Translations under genes and position numbers: made by a program
From: Chryseobacterium sp. FH2
GTDB taxonomy: Bacteria > Bacteroidota > Bacteroidia > Flavobacteriales > Weeksellaceae
Assembly (NCBI RefSeq): GCF_001045455.1
Contig: NZ_LFNE01000007.1
Span: 186,001 to 250,000, forward strand
Length of the DNA stretch: 64,000 bases
Reading direction: 5' to 3'
Part shown: in pieces, positions 1-9,319 of the stretch
How positions within the stretch are numbered: the stretch's first letter is position 1
Layout of the letters: every line of letters begins with the position of its first letter
Notes under the pieces: generated by a model
Told to the model about the DNA's origin: nothing
Seen by the model: only the letters and a program-made list of their open reading frames with translations
Databases searched by the model: none

Positions 1-207
1 AAATCGTTCACAATATTTATTTACTTTAATTTTCATTAATCCAAAGGGATAAATGAGAATTATTATTTTGGCTTCAAAGGAAAATTTATAGTACTCAGAG
101 TATTTAATAAAATATAATTTTTTTTGAAAGCGAAGCGGTTTACCGCTTCTGGTTATCTCTTTAATTAAGGTTTTTTAATTGAAGTCTTTAATTATGTCTT
201 TAAATAT

Positions 208-295
208 AAGTGCAAAATTGGTGAGATAGAAGTGCAAAAATGGTTAGATTGAAATGCAAAATTAGGTGAATTGAAATGCACTTTTGGTGATAAAA
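208..295. repeat. Four tandem 22-bp iteron-like repeats
   Basis: Four consecutive 22-bp units start at 208, 230, 252 and 274. Each begins AAGTGCA or AAATGCA and carries a TGGT/GGTGA core followed by an AT-rich spacer. The constant period and the position 230 bp before a tandem winged-helix gene are typical of iterons bound by plasmid replication initiators; that function is inference. A short GAAGCGG/CCGCTTC hairpin lies upstream at 132-149. Confidence 0.75.
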
Positions 296-411
296 AAGTA
301 CTGTTACTCCCTGAAAAACGTAGTCGTGGTAGTAGTTTTCTTGGAAGGTGGTAGAGGATACCTCCAGATTTCAACAGAGGAATCTAGTAGTACGAAAGTG
401 TAAAGAGGACA

Positions 412-431
412 AAAAGTAGTCGACTACTTTT
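412..431. promoter_or_regulatory. 20-bp perfect palindrome upstream of rep-like gene
   Basis: The bases read AAAAGTAGTC followed by its exact reverse complement. GTAGT words recur around it (about 317, 329, 434 and 498), making this leader purine-rich and repetitive. It could be an operator for the downstream winged-helix protein or part of an origin. No binding evidence is available. Confidence 0.5.
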
Positions 432-526
432 CCGTAGTCCGTGGTAGAGGTAAAGGCAGGAAACATGGGGAGAAGAACTAAGGAGTGGTCCGAAAAAGTA
501 GTAGTGAAAAATTAGAAAGCAGTACA

Positions 527-1147
527 ATGAAAAAATATACCAATAATAATTCAACAAACCCTTTAATCGAAGGAGTTTTAAATAAATTAACTGTAGAAAT
601 TCCCTTTGAAATCTTATCCAGTTCGGAGCTATCTCTCAACGAAAAATTAATATTTGGATTGGATTTTTCCCTGAAAAGTAAGCTCGGATTTAACCAGATA
701 ACGAGTAAAGATGTAGGAGTACTTTTTAACTTACACCCCAATATTGTTGGAGATTACAGGAAGAGCCTTTTGAAAAAGAGGTATTTAACCAAAGAAGGGC
801 GAAAATATTTTCTGACCGACCACTATAAAACAGCTGAAAAATCTGAAGAAATTCAGGAAAATAAGGACCGAAGAAATATCAAAATTCCTTTTGAGCTTTA
901 CTCGAATAAAGCGCTAAAAACAGGAGAAAAGCTACTTTGGGGAGAGTACAACTCAATCAGTAAAGGAGTGAAGGAGTATTTTGCATCGAGGGAATATACA
1001 GCAAACCGCCTGAATGTAAGTGTTGAAAGCGTCACCAATTGGACGAAATCTCTCAACGAAAAAGGACTGTTTAAAAAATATGAAGTTGTTACAGGATATT
1101 ACACTCATCAAAGAAAGATCATCACCTGTCATTTTGATAAAAAATAA
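527..1147 (+). CDS. Tandem winged-helix protein, possible replication initiator
   Basis: The 206-aa product, taken from the ATG at 527 (an in-frame GTG at 485 would add 14 residues), has two copies of one winged-helix module. Copy one is about residues 25-95 and copy two about 110-190. Each opens with IPFE, has an 'LSLNEKL/LKTGEKL' helix, then a helix-turn-helix and a 'KSLxxKxx' wing. Two winged helices plus upstream iterons resemble Rep_3-type initiators, but the protein is shorter than most and HTH_36-like regulators are an alternative. The iterons at 208-295 and palindrome at 412-431 are likely targets. No other plasmid gene is visible in the window, so this could be the edge of an integrated plasmid or ICE. 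Confidence 0.6.
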   Translation: MKKYTNNNSTNPLIEGVLNKLTVEIPFEILSSSELSLNEKLIFGLDFSLKSKLGFNQITSKDVGVLFNLHPNIVGDYRKSLLKKRYLTKEGRKYFLTDHYKTAEKSEEIQENKDRRNIKIPFELYSNKALKTGEKLLWGEYNSISKGVKEYFASREYTANRLNVSVESVTNWTKSLNEKGLFKKYEVVTGYYTHQRKIITCHFDKK

Positions 1148-1472
1148 ATTGAAGTCCAAAACTGGTGCTTTGAGGTATACTTTTGTATAATACAGTTTTA
1201 AACAAAGTAGATAGTTTTTAAATCACTTTTAGATATCTAAATCCAAATTGAAATGATAAACGATTTTTGAATGGAGAATACAGTTCAAATTAAGTTTTAT
1301 CTTAATTTAAATAAAGAATGTTACGTTAATATTTAAGTCTAAAAGTGAAAATGTTGTTTGAAATTATTAAAATTAATAGCTTTACAGCAGTAAATGAACA
1401 AATAAAAAAATATATAAGAATAGAAATATTTAAAAATTAAATAATAAGATATTACATTTAGCAAACTGACGT

Positions 1473-1614
1473 CTGTCTTTGAAAGGTCGAAAATTCAAAA
1501 GTACAACAGGATAAGTTTAGCAAAATGTTCAGGCTTGGGCTTGGGCATTGCTTTACTTTGTTGTACAGGGCTTCGACCCCCTCAAAGACAGGTAGAGATA
1601 ATGTCTCAAGCCTG
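1473..1614. repeat. Interleaved inverted repeats, extragenic
   Basis: Three inverted word pairs interlock. CTGTCTTTGA (1473) pairs with TCAAAGACAG (1582-1591), including flanking GGTCGAA/TTCGACC. GTACAACA (1501) pairs with TGTTGTAC (1559-1566). CAGGCTTG (1530) pairs with CAAGCCTG (1607-1614), and the last is followed by a T run. It looks like an extragenic repeat able to fold as RNA. An ORF running through it from 1535 is not believed, because the lipoprotein start lies at 1700. Confidence 0.45.
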
Positions 1615-1699
1615 TTTTTTGTTTTCATATATCATTACGGGTTTCAGTAAGGAATATCAGATAAAAGTCTATAAGATTGAAAACCTAATAAATAATAAA

Positions 1700-2347
1700 A
1701 TGAAAACGAAATTTTCTACATTACTACTTATCCTGTTTACTTCATTAGCACTAATCAGTTGCAATAAACAGTCAACTAATAATGAATTAGATACTTCATA
1801 CCTCAATGAAGATGGAACAGAAAAATTTTTAGTCAAAAATAATAAGTTCAGTAATTTCATTGTGTTAAGCAGTTCAATAGGAAGAAATAACAATCCGGTA
1901 TCTACACTTTATGCATTCAAAGGCATTCTAAAAAATAATACCAAAAATATTTACAAAACTGCTACTATTGAAGGAGAAGTTATTCTTGTTCTTAATAATG
2001 GGAGTGAACTTAATTGCAGAAGTACATCTGATTCTTTTGATCCAGTTTTGAGTTCGATTGCAAACTCCAAAACTAAGTATAACTGGAAACCGAATGAAAA
2101 TTGGATAATAGATGAGTTGAAATCATGTACTATTCCTGTGGAATATTTCAGTTATCCAGTGAAACAGGTATTTACTCAATACTATATCAATACAGAAGAT
2201 CAAATCAATAATACCTCCGAAAAAATATTAGTGTCTCAAAGAGATGTAACAGACCGATGGTTAAAAGCAAAGGAAAAAGTTAAGAAAGATGTTTCGGACT
2301 GTACTAATTATTCATTTGATATTTCAAAATATATGGAAAATAAATAA
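1700..2347 (+). CDS. Putative lipoprotein, function unknown
   Basis: The 215-aa protein begins with a lipoprotein signal peptide (residues 1-20, lysines then a hydrophobic stretch) ending in the lipobox LISC, so Cys20 or so would be acylated. That is why the ATG at 1700 is chosen over the upstream in-frame start at 1535, whose extra 55 residues read through an extragenic repeat. The mature part is polar with an Asp/Lys-rich C terminus and no motif I recognise. It stands alone between the rep-like gene and the four-gene methyltransferase operon. Confidence 0.7.
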   Translation: MKTKFSTLLLILFTSLALISCNKQSTNNELDTSYLNEDGTEKFLVKNNKFSNFIVLSSSIGRNNNPVSTLYAFKGILKNNTKNIYKTATIEGEVILVLNNGSELNCRSTSDSFDPVLSSIANSKTKYNWKPNENWIIDELKSCTIPVEYFSYPVKQVFTQYYINTEDQINNTSEKILVSQRDVTDRWLKAKEKVKKDVSDCTNYSFDISKYMENK

Positions 2348-2516
2348 TCTTTTAGTACAACATAGTAAATAATTATATATTCAGTGAGATTGATATTTAC
2401 TTAAATATTAGTTTCTGAAATAGGATTTCAATTATTACTAATAAAAAAGAGATTTTTTCACATTATGTTCTCTAACTTGGAACTTACTTTTGTAATTAAA
2501 AATACTTTTTTTAACT

Positions 2517-2524
2517 TACATTTG
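2517..2524 (+). promoter_or_regulatory. Candidate -7 box for the four-gene operon
   Basis: TACATTTG matches the Bacteroidota TAnnTTTG box and lies 17 bp before the ATG at 2541. A TTTTG at 2488-2492 is the nearest -33 candidate, with a longer than usual spacing of 24 bp. Confidence 0.4.
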
Positions 2525-2540
2525 TGTACAAAGATATGTA

Positions 2541-4853
2541 ATGTCTGAAAAAATAGAAATTCAAAAAAAATTACAAGATGTAATTATTAATGATCCTGAT
2601 AATATAGATTTAATTCTCAGTCTATCAAGAGACTTAGCGTTATTAGATGAAAATAATGCTCGTTTTTTGGTAGATGCGGGTGTTATAGATAGATTAGGAA
2701 AAGAATTAGTAGCTAGACACGAAACCGCAGTTTCTGAGCTTGTAAAAAACTCATTTGATGCTGATTCTACATTTTCTAGAATATATTTTAATGATGTTGA
2801 TGATTATGGAGGGCAATTAATCATAGACGATGACGGTAATGGTATGTCCAGAGAACAACTATTAAATGGTTTTATGAGAATTTCATCTACTGAGAAGATT
2901 CATGAGCCTTTATCTCCAATTTATAACAGGAGTCGTGCTGGTAGAAAGGGAATCGGAAGATTTGCTACACAGCGACTTGGAAGTACTTTAACTATAATTA
3001 CTCAAACAGTTGATTCTCCTAGAGCAATAAAATTAAAAATTGAATGGGATAATTATAGTATAGATAAAGATCTTATGTCTATCTCAAATTCTTTGGAATT
3101 TATTGAAAAAACAAAAACAAAAGGAACCACTTTAATAATTGATGATTTAAGAGATTGGTGGTCAGAAGCGATGATTAAAAGAGTATATAGATACACTCTT
3201 GATATTATTCAACCCTTTCCGATTTCAAATATTGAAAGTTTAAATTCTGAAAGTGATAATGAAACAGTTAAGGATCCAGGTTTTACTATTAGTTGTTTTA
3301 AAGACTCAAATGTAATTGCTGATACACAATCCATGTTCTATGACCATGCTACAGCAGAAATCATAGGAGGAGTGGATGAATACAATATGGGATATTGGAA
3401 GATTATTGATAGTAAAATATCAGAAGTTACTACATCTTCAAATCAATTTATTAGTAAGGATGATAATATTGATAATGTTCCATATAAATTTTTAAAAGGA
3501 GTAAACCTGAAAGCTTACTATTATATATACAATGTTGGCTTAATTCCAAAACAAGTTGAGACATATATTGATAGTAAAAAAGGAGGGATAAAGATTTACA
3601 GAAATGGCTTTAGAGTTTTGCCGTACGGTGAAGAGGATAATGATTGGGTAACACTGGATGAATCCGTAAGAACTAGAAGATATTTATTTGTACATGGTAA
3701 CCATAATTTTTTTGGATTTGTTGAAATTAAAGGAGATAACCCAAATTTTATTGAGTTATCAAGTCGTGAAGGATTTTTGAATAATGAAGCATATCAAGAA
3801 TTAGTAGATTTTACATATAAATGTCTTACTTCAGCAGTTAGAAGAATAGCATCAGAAAGAGGGATTAAAGAAACTACTGATCAAAAAGATTGGGATAGAA
3901 AATATTCTAGGACTGCAAAACAAGCAGTTGAAGAAGCAGTTGAAATACTTGAGGATTTTGCTAATGAATTTGAAAAAGAAAATTCTGATGGTTTTACATT
4001 CAATGATGACGAGACAAAAGAGAAGAATAGAGAAAAAGCTAATAAAGCAAGGGAAAAAGCTGAAGAGTTACGTCATGCTCTAGAGTTTATCGATGAAATA
4101 AATATGTTAAGGGTTCTTGCTGGTTTAGGAGTGGTAATTGGTGAATTTACTCATGAAATATTTCAATATTTGACACCTTTTGAGATAGATACTCAGTTTT
4201 TACTTAATAATTTACCCATCGACAGTATAGAGTATCAAAAGGCAAAAAACTTAAAAGAAAGATTTCAATCATTTAGAGTCTATGCATCTTATTTTGATGA
4301 AACAATTTCACAAAATGTTAATCGGGAGCTTAAAGTTATAGAATTAAGAAGTGTTATCAATCCGTTTTTTAAAACTTTAGAAAATGATTTATTGCGTAAT
4401 AATATCATAGTAGATATAAATTATTTAGATATAGAATTGTATACATGTAAAATGCATGCTTCTGAGTGGGCATCAATTCTATTTAATCTTTATAGTAATT
4501 CAAAAAAAGCAATGAGCAGGGGTAGAGTTATTAATAAGAAAATTAAAATAAATGCTGGTAAATTAGAAGAAAATAAGCTTTTTATTGAATTTTTAGATAA
4601 TGGTGATGGAATTCCAGTCGAAAATAGAGAGAAAATTTTTGACGCTTTTTTCACAACATCGAGTCCTAGAAGTAAATCAAATATGGCAAATGAACTAAGC
4701 GGTACGGGATTAGGACTAAAAATCGTTAAAGATATTATTGAAAGCTATCAAGGAGAAATAATAGTTGAAAACCCAGAAGAAGATTACTCTACTAATATAA
4801 GAATAGAAATACCAACAGCAAAAAAAGAAGATATACCAAATGACTACTTTTAA
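2541..4853 (+). CDS. Double GHKL ATPase / histidine-kinase-like protein
   Basis: The 770-aa protein has two GHKL-type ATP sites. The N-terminal one (about residues 50-200) resembles Hsp90/MutL/MORC ATPases, with '[10 protein letters not shown]' near 65-75, 'IDDDGNGM' near 96 and 'GRKGIGRFA' near 134. The C-terminal half looks like a histidine kinase: an H-box-like 'GEFTHEI' near 535-541, an N-box with 'YSNSKKA' near 653, 'DNGDGIP' near 686 and 'GTGLGLKI' near 721. A charged helical stretch (about 470-520) separates them. No transmembrane segment is seen, so it is probably cytosolic. It overlaps the receiver gene by 14 nt, suggesting a phosphorelay. The N-terminal domain probably senses something or gates activity, which is inference. 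Confidence 0.75.
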
Positions 4854-5964
4854 AATTTTATATATAGATGACGATAAAGATGAAAAACTTAAGATAGATC
4901 CTATTGTTGAGTCTTTAACTTCTCAAGCTCTTATTGAGATTGAATTAAGTTATCCCGAAGTATTAGAGGGGTACGTTGAAAAAATAAAAACAGATTTTCC
5001 AGATATAGATGCTTGTCTTATTGATTTAAGACTAAATGAAAATTTAAAAGGAAGAGATAATTATGCTTCATATCCGGCACAAGTTTTAGCTGCTGCAATA
5101 AGAACTTATCAAAGTGGAAAAGATGCAAAATTCAAAGAATTTCCAATAATTTTGATTTCTTCTGATGAAAAAAAGAAAGATTTCTATGATACGGATATTT
5201 CATCTCATGATTTATTTGATTTTTTTATTTCTAAAAACGATTTAGCCTATAAGGGGAAGTATTATGAGAAAATGATCTTTTCAATTACTTCTGCTTATAA
5301 AGAAATTGAAAAATCTAAAAAAGTCTATGAACTTCTAAATATTGAAAAAGAGGAATTCAAAACACTTAATTTTTACCATAATTTTGATGATAATTTGATT
5401 TCAATTATATCTCAATATATCTACAATGAAATTATAGGAAAAGATGGAATTTTAATTTGCAAAGAAACTCTTTTTGCTCGATTAGGAATTGATATTAATG
5501 ATTCAGGAGGCTTAGATGTATTATTTAAAAGTATAGATGAATCTTGTAAGTATGATGGTATTTTCAGTGATAGTAATGAAAGATGGTGGGCTCAAAAAGT
5601 TATTTATTGGTGGGAGGATACATTTCCAGAAGCTAAGAGTTTAATTATCTTAAATGCTGAAGAACGGTTAAGTATAATTAAAGAAAAATTTGATCTTAAA
5701 GATGCTGCAGTTGCCAAACCAATAGATGATTGGATGAGTAGTAAGTTTTGGACTATATGTCAAATTTTGAAAAAGCCAATGGATACAAGAGATGGTTTGT
5801 TGATTTTGAATAATTTACAAAATTGGCAAGATAAATCTTATGCTTCAATTAAAGGAATTTTGGAAAGTGACTTTCCGAAACTAGGATTAAAGTTACATCC
5901 GATAGAAAAAGATAGATTTAATGAGTTGAAAAAAAAATATCAGTCTGAGTCATATGGAAATTGA
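4840..5964 (+). CDS. Receiver-domain protein paired with the kinase-like ATPase
   Basis: The N-terminal about 150 residues form a response-regulator receiver: acidic 'YIDDDKDE' at 8-15, probable phospho-acceptor Asp in 'ACLIDLRLN' near 61, Ser in 'ILISSD' near 105 and Lys in 'FISKND' near 129. The remaining about 220 residues are not a DNA-binding output domain I recognise; they include Trp-rich '[15 protein letters not shown]'. The start overlaps the upstream kinase-like gene by 14 nt and the end overlaps the next gene by 11 nt, so translation is likely coupled. The output may be protein-protein contact with the His-rich protein or methyltransferase, which is inference. Confidence 0.75.
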
Positions 5965-6745
5965 TGAGAAGCATATTAAAATACGAAAAGAATTGGCTAA
6001 GGATATAAGGACACTATCAAACGTTTTATATAGCTATTTCCCTACAGCGTCATTAGGAAATTTAGAAGCAGCAATAACCTTTTTATCTTCAAATAGAGCT
6101 GTTGTGCTTGATAAAGTTGCTCGTGCTGAATATTGGGGATATAATGTCAAAGAAGTTTGCTTTAAGTTAGATAAATTCCCAGAAAAAAGGCATCCAAAGG
6201 ATATTGAAAACTTAGAATTGATTCTAGATTTTGAATTAGTTGGGAATTGTGATGATATTGACTCTTTAAAAGATCCATTTTTGTGGTTAATTTTTGACAT
6301 AAAAATTAAAGGGATTTATGATAAAAAAGATTTCTTCACTTCTTATCACTTAGATAGACATTTATATAAAGCTGGAGATATGATGCCAGTAGAGCCACAT
6401 CCTTTTTATCATTTTCAATATGGAGGAAAACATATTTTAGATGATAATAAAACTGTAGACTCTGGCAAATTAATAATTTTTGAGTCCCCTAGAATTGCTC
6501 ATTACCCTATGGAACTTATATTAGGCATTGATTATATTCTATCTCATTTCTTCCCAGATAAGAGAATTGCCATTTTGAAAAGCGAACAAGAGTATGTAAA
6601 TCTTATAGAAAAATATCAAGCTCGAATCCTTAAACCATATTATCATACAATATCAAGTACTTGGAACTATGATCATAATTCTTTAAATATTGGGAATCAT
6701 TGGACTCCATCTTTTTTATGTCCTCAATTAATAATTAATTCATAG
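5954..6745 (+). CDS. His-rich protein of unknown function in methyltransferase operon
   Basis: I do not recognise this 263-aa protein. A helical N terminus (1-60) precedes a region containing a dense His block, '[13 protein letters not shown]' followed by '[13 protein letters not shown]' (about 131-160), and later 'ESPRIAHYP' (about 178-186). The spacing of His, Asp and Glu could bind metal or form a nuclease-like centre, but no catalytic signature is proven. It has no signal peptide or membrane segment. Its stop codon shares one base with the GTG start of the methyltransferase (TAGTG), so it must be made together with it. It is the best candidate for an undescribed effector in this operon. 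Confidence 0.6.
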
Positions 6746-8610
6746 TGAAACTTTATAAAGAAATTCTAAATTTTATAGGTAAATATTCATTCAATGAGTC
6801 ATTGGTTAATAGATTAATAGTATCAACTTTTTGTCAATTAAACTTAATCTCTGTTAAGAATAATATTTTAATTAAAAGTTTACTAATCGATGAGAGAGAT
6901 GCTGAAGAATATCAGAAACTTTTAGATTTAATAGACTTATTTAATGGTGAAGATCAACACTGTGATTTCGAACTATTAATAACATTATTTGAATTTGTAA
7001 TATCTCCATCAGATAAAATTGTTAATGGAGCTATATACACTCCATCAAATATTAGACAATTTATAATAAACTCATCGTTAAAGAATGAGGATTTATCAAA
7101 AAAAACTTTTTGTGATGTAGCTTGTGGCTGTGGAGGTTTTTTATTTGATGTTGCTAAAATACTGTATAGCTCAGGTATAAAATTCAAAAGTATCTACGAA
7201 AAGAATTTGTTTGGTATAGATGTGGAGAAGTATAGTATCTATAGGACTAAAATCTTACTTTGTTTATTAGCAATAGCAAATGGAGAAGATGAAGATGAGT
7301 TTAGTTTTAACTTTTATGTTGGGAACTCTTTATCGTTTAATTGGCAAGAATCCTCAGATGTTTTTAGAAGAATAGGGGGATTTGATTATATCTTTAGTAA
7401 TCCACCATATGTAGGTTCAGTAAATATTGATGAGGATTCTAAAGCATTATTGAAGAACTGGTCCGTTGCATCTACTGGCAAAGCAGATTTATATATACCT
7501 TTTTTTGAATTAGGATTGAAATGGTTGAATGAAAACGGTTCTTTAGGATATATTACAGTAAATACATTTTATAAAAGCTTAAATGGAAGAGCTTTGAGAA
7601 ACTATTTTTCTGCAAAGAAATATTCTTTTAAGATTATAGATTTTGGCTCAGAGCAAATATTTAATAACAGATTAACATATACTTGTATTTGTTTAATCGA
7701 GAAAAAAAAAGGAGAGATTTTATATACTAAGTCTAAATTAGATAATTTATCTAAACTGTCTGATAACAGTTTTTATTCAATTAATTATGAACAATTAAAT
7801 GATAAAGATGGTTGGTTATTGGACAACTATGTTACTCAGGCAAACATTCGAAAGATTGAAAATATTGGTGATAGTTTAGGGAATTTATTTAATATCAGGA
7901 ATGGCTTCGCTACTTTAAAAAATGATGTATTTTTATTTAAACCAATAGGCGAAAACGAAACGCATTATAGCTTTGTTAAAGATGAAGTTGAGTATGTTGT
8001 TGAAAAGGCTGTGTGTAGAGATGCAATAAAACCGAATGTGTTAAAAAAAGAAGAAGAAATACCTATTTTAAGAGAGAAGATTATTTTTCCGTATAAAATT
8101 GATTCTGAATTTAATACTGTTAGTGTTATCCCAAAATCTGAATTCGAAGAAAAATATCCCAACACATATTTCTATTTGTCTAATTACAAATTAGAATTAG
8201 ATTTAAGAGATAAAGGGCAAAGAAATTATCCAGAATGGTTTTCATTTGGAAGAACACAAGCTTTAAATATAAGAGGTAAGAAATTATTGTTTCCTTATAT
8301 TTCTAATATGCCATACTTTGTTTATACAGATGACGAAGACTTAATGTTTTATAATGGTTATGCAATTATTTCAGATTCATTTGAGGACTTAATGTTTCTA
8401 AAAAAAATATTGTCTTCAGATATATTTTGGTATTATATTAAAAATACTAGTAAGCCGTATTCAAATGATTATTTCTCTTTAGCTAAGAATTATGTTAAAA
8501 ATTTTGGAATTCCTTTTTTTAATGAGAAGGAAAGAAAGAAACTAATAAAGTTAAAATCTAAAAAAGCAATAAATTCCTTCTTAGAAAAGAAATATGATTT
8601 TTACCTTTAA
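6745..8610 (+). CDS. N6-adenine DNA methyltransferase (Eco57I/type I-like)
   Basis: The 621-aa protein contains SAM-binding motif I 'DVACGCGGFLFDVA' near residue 125 and the catalytic 'FSNPPYVGS' near 219, the (D/N/S)PPY signature of amino-N6-adenine methylases. A helical N terminus precedes them, and the C-terminal half (about 370-610) looks like a target-recognition domain related to type I/IIG specificity regions ('ADLYIPFFELGLKWLNENGSLGYI', 'FSFGRTQALNIRGKKLLFPYIS'). No nuclease domain is fused. Start is GTG at 6745, overlapping the previous stop by one base. In the operon it may mark self DNA while the kinase/receiver/His-rich proteins act on unmarked DNA; that role is inference. Confidence 0.85.
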   Translation: MKLYKEILNFIGKYSFNESLVNRLIVSTFCQLNLISVKNNILIKSLLIDERDAEEYQKLLDLIDLFNGEDQHCDFELLITLFEFVISPSDKIVNGAIYTPSNIRQFIINSSLKNEDLSKKTFCDVACGCGGFLFDVAKILYSSGIKFKSIYEKNLFGIDVEKYSIYRTKILLCLLAIANGEDEDEFSFNFYVGNSLSFNWQESSDVFRRIGGFDYIFSNPPYVGSVNIDEDSKALLKNWSVASTGKADLYIPFFELGLKWLNENGSLGYITVNTFYKSLNGRALRNYFSAKKYSFKIIDFGSEQIFNNRLTYTCICLIEKKKGEILYTKSKLDNLSKLSDNSFYSINYEQLNDKDGWLLDNYVTQANIRKIENIGDSLGNLFNIRNGFATLKNDVFLFKPIGENETHYSFVKDEVEYVVEKAVCRDAIKPNVLKKEEEIPILREKIIFPYKIDSEFNTVSVIPKSEFEEKYPNTYFYLSNYKLELDLRDKGQRNYPEWFSFGRTQALNIRGKKLLFPYISNMPYFVYTDDEDLMFYNGYAIISDSFEDLMFLKKILSSDIFWYYIKNTSKPYSNDYFSLAKNYVKNFGIPFFNEKERKKLIKLKSKKAINSFLEKKYDFYL

Positions 8611-8664
8611 CTGATGTGAAAAAATGAAAAAGCTATAAGTTTTAATTTTATCAAATTGCTAATA

Positions 8665-8834
8665 ACGCTTAAACCCATCTACATCCACAGCGCTCCATAC
8701 AACTCCAATATTTTTATTGATAGTTGATATAAAGTAAATATAACTCCATCTAATACCACATAAATACACGGGGGACATTACAGGTGGGACCACTTTTTAA
8801 ATCAAGCACTTACAGAAATGTTGGTGCTTTTTTT
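8665..8834. repeat. 170-bp direct repeat, copy A, with terminator
   Basis: This stretch is closely similar to 11937-12106 throughout, both 170 bp long. Both share a 'CATCTACATCCA' segment, 'ATACACGGGGG', 'GGTGGGACCAC' and an intrinsic terminator (here stem 8804-8814/8819-8829, one mismatch, then a T run). Read on the minus strand it contains a short coding-like tail, 'IGVVWSAVDVDGFKRY' then stop, also present in copy B with conservative changes. The pair brackets the STAND gene and may be attachment-site-like. Confidence 0.75.
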
Positions 8835-9319
8835 GTGCTTTATTCTCTATTTCAGGATATTGTAATATTGTCTTAATTATAAAAAATTGATGATTTTAAG
8901 TAGTTAAGTATTGGTGTAAGTGGTTATTATGGAATTTTAGAAAAGCTTTGTATAATAAAAAGGAGGGACAGATTATGTAGAAAATGTTTTGCTAATTTGA
9001 GTAGACTTAAATAGAGATTTATTTATAATTAAGAGTTCACTGGTTGTGATACTACTTTTCTGTAAACCTGCATAAAACAAGAAGTAGTATACTTTCTGTA
9101 TCGAAAAGTAATGATGAGCAGCAACATCAGGATTAATTGCATTTGTAGCTAAAATATTTACAACAAGACATTGTCCCTTTAACTGATATATTATGATCTA
9201 TTTTAAATTTTGCATTAGATATTTTTACGCCGAATCTCTTATTGAAATCATTGGTATACATATACTATAATTGAATGAAATAATTATTTGTAAATTAACA
9301 TACTCTAAATAAATAGGCA
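8835..9319. other. Intergenic region upstream of STAND gene
   Basis: About 485 bp without a convincing gene. A 42-codon minus-strand ORF (9133-9261) has plausible codons but no recognisable relatives or ribosome-binding site and is not called. GTAGTAT words recur on opposite strands near 9047 and 9083. No clear TAnnTTTG promoter for the downstream gene was found. Confidence 0.4.

Noticed and set aside
208..295. CRISPR array as an explanation of the 22-bp repeats
   Set aside because: The repeats abut one another without unique spacers and there are no cas genes, so iterons fit better.
1535..1699. N-terminal extension of the lipoprotein gene
   Set aside because: It reads through an extragenic repeat, and the lipobox signal peptide starts at 1700.
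6745..8610. Complete restriction-modification system
   Set aside because: No restriction subunit, helicase or nuclease domain is encoded with the methyltransferase; the nearby STAND nuclease lies outside the operon between its own repeats.
9133..9261. 42-codon minus-strand ORF upstream of the STAND gene
   Set aside because: No ribosome-binding site, promoter or family resemblance; could be a remnant but cannot be supported.
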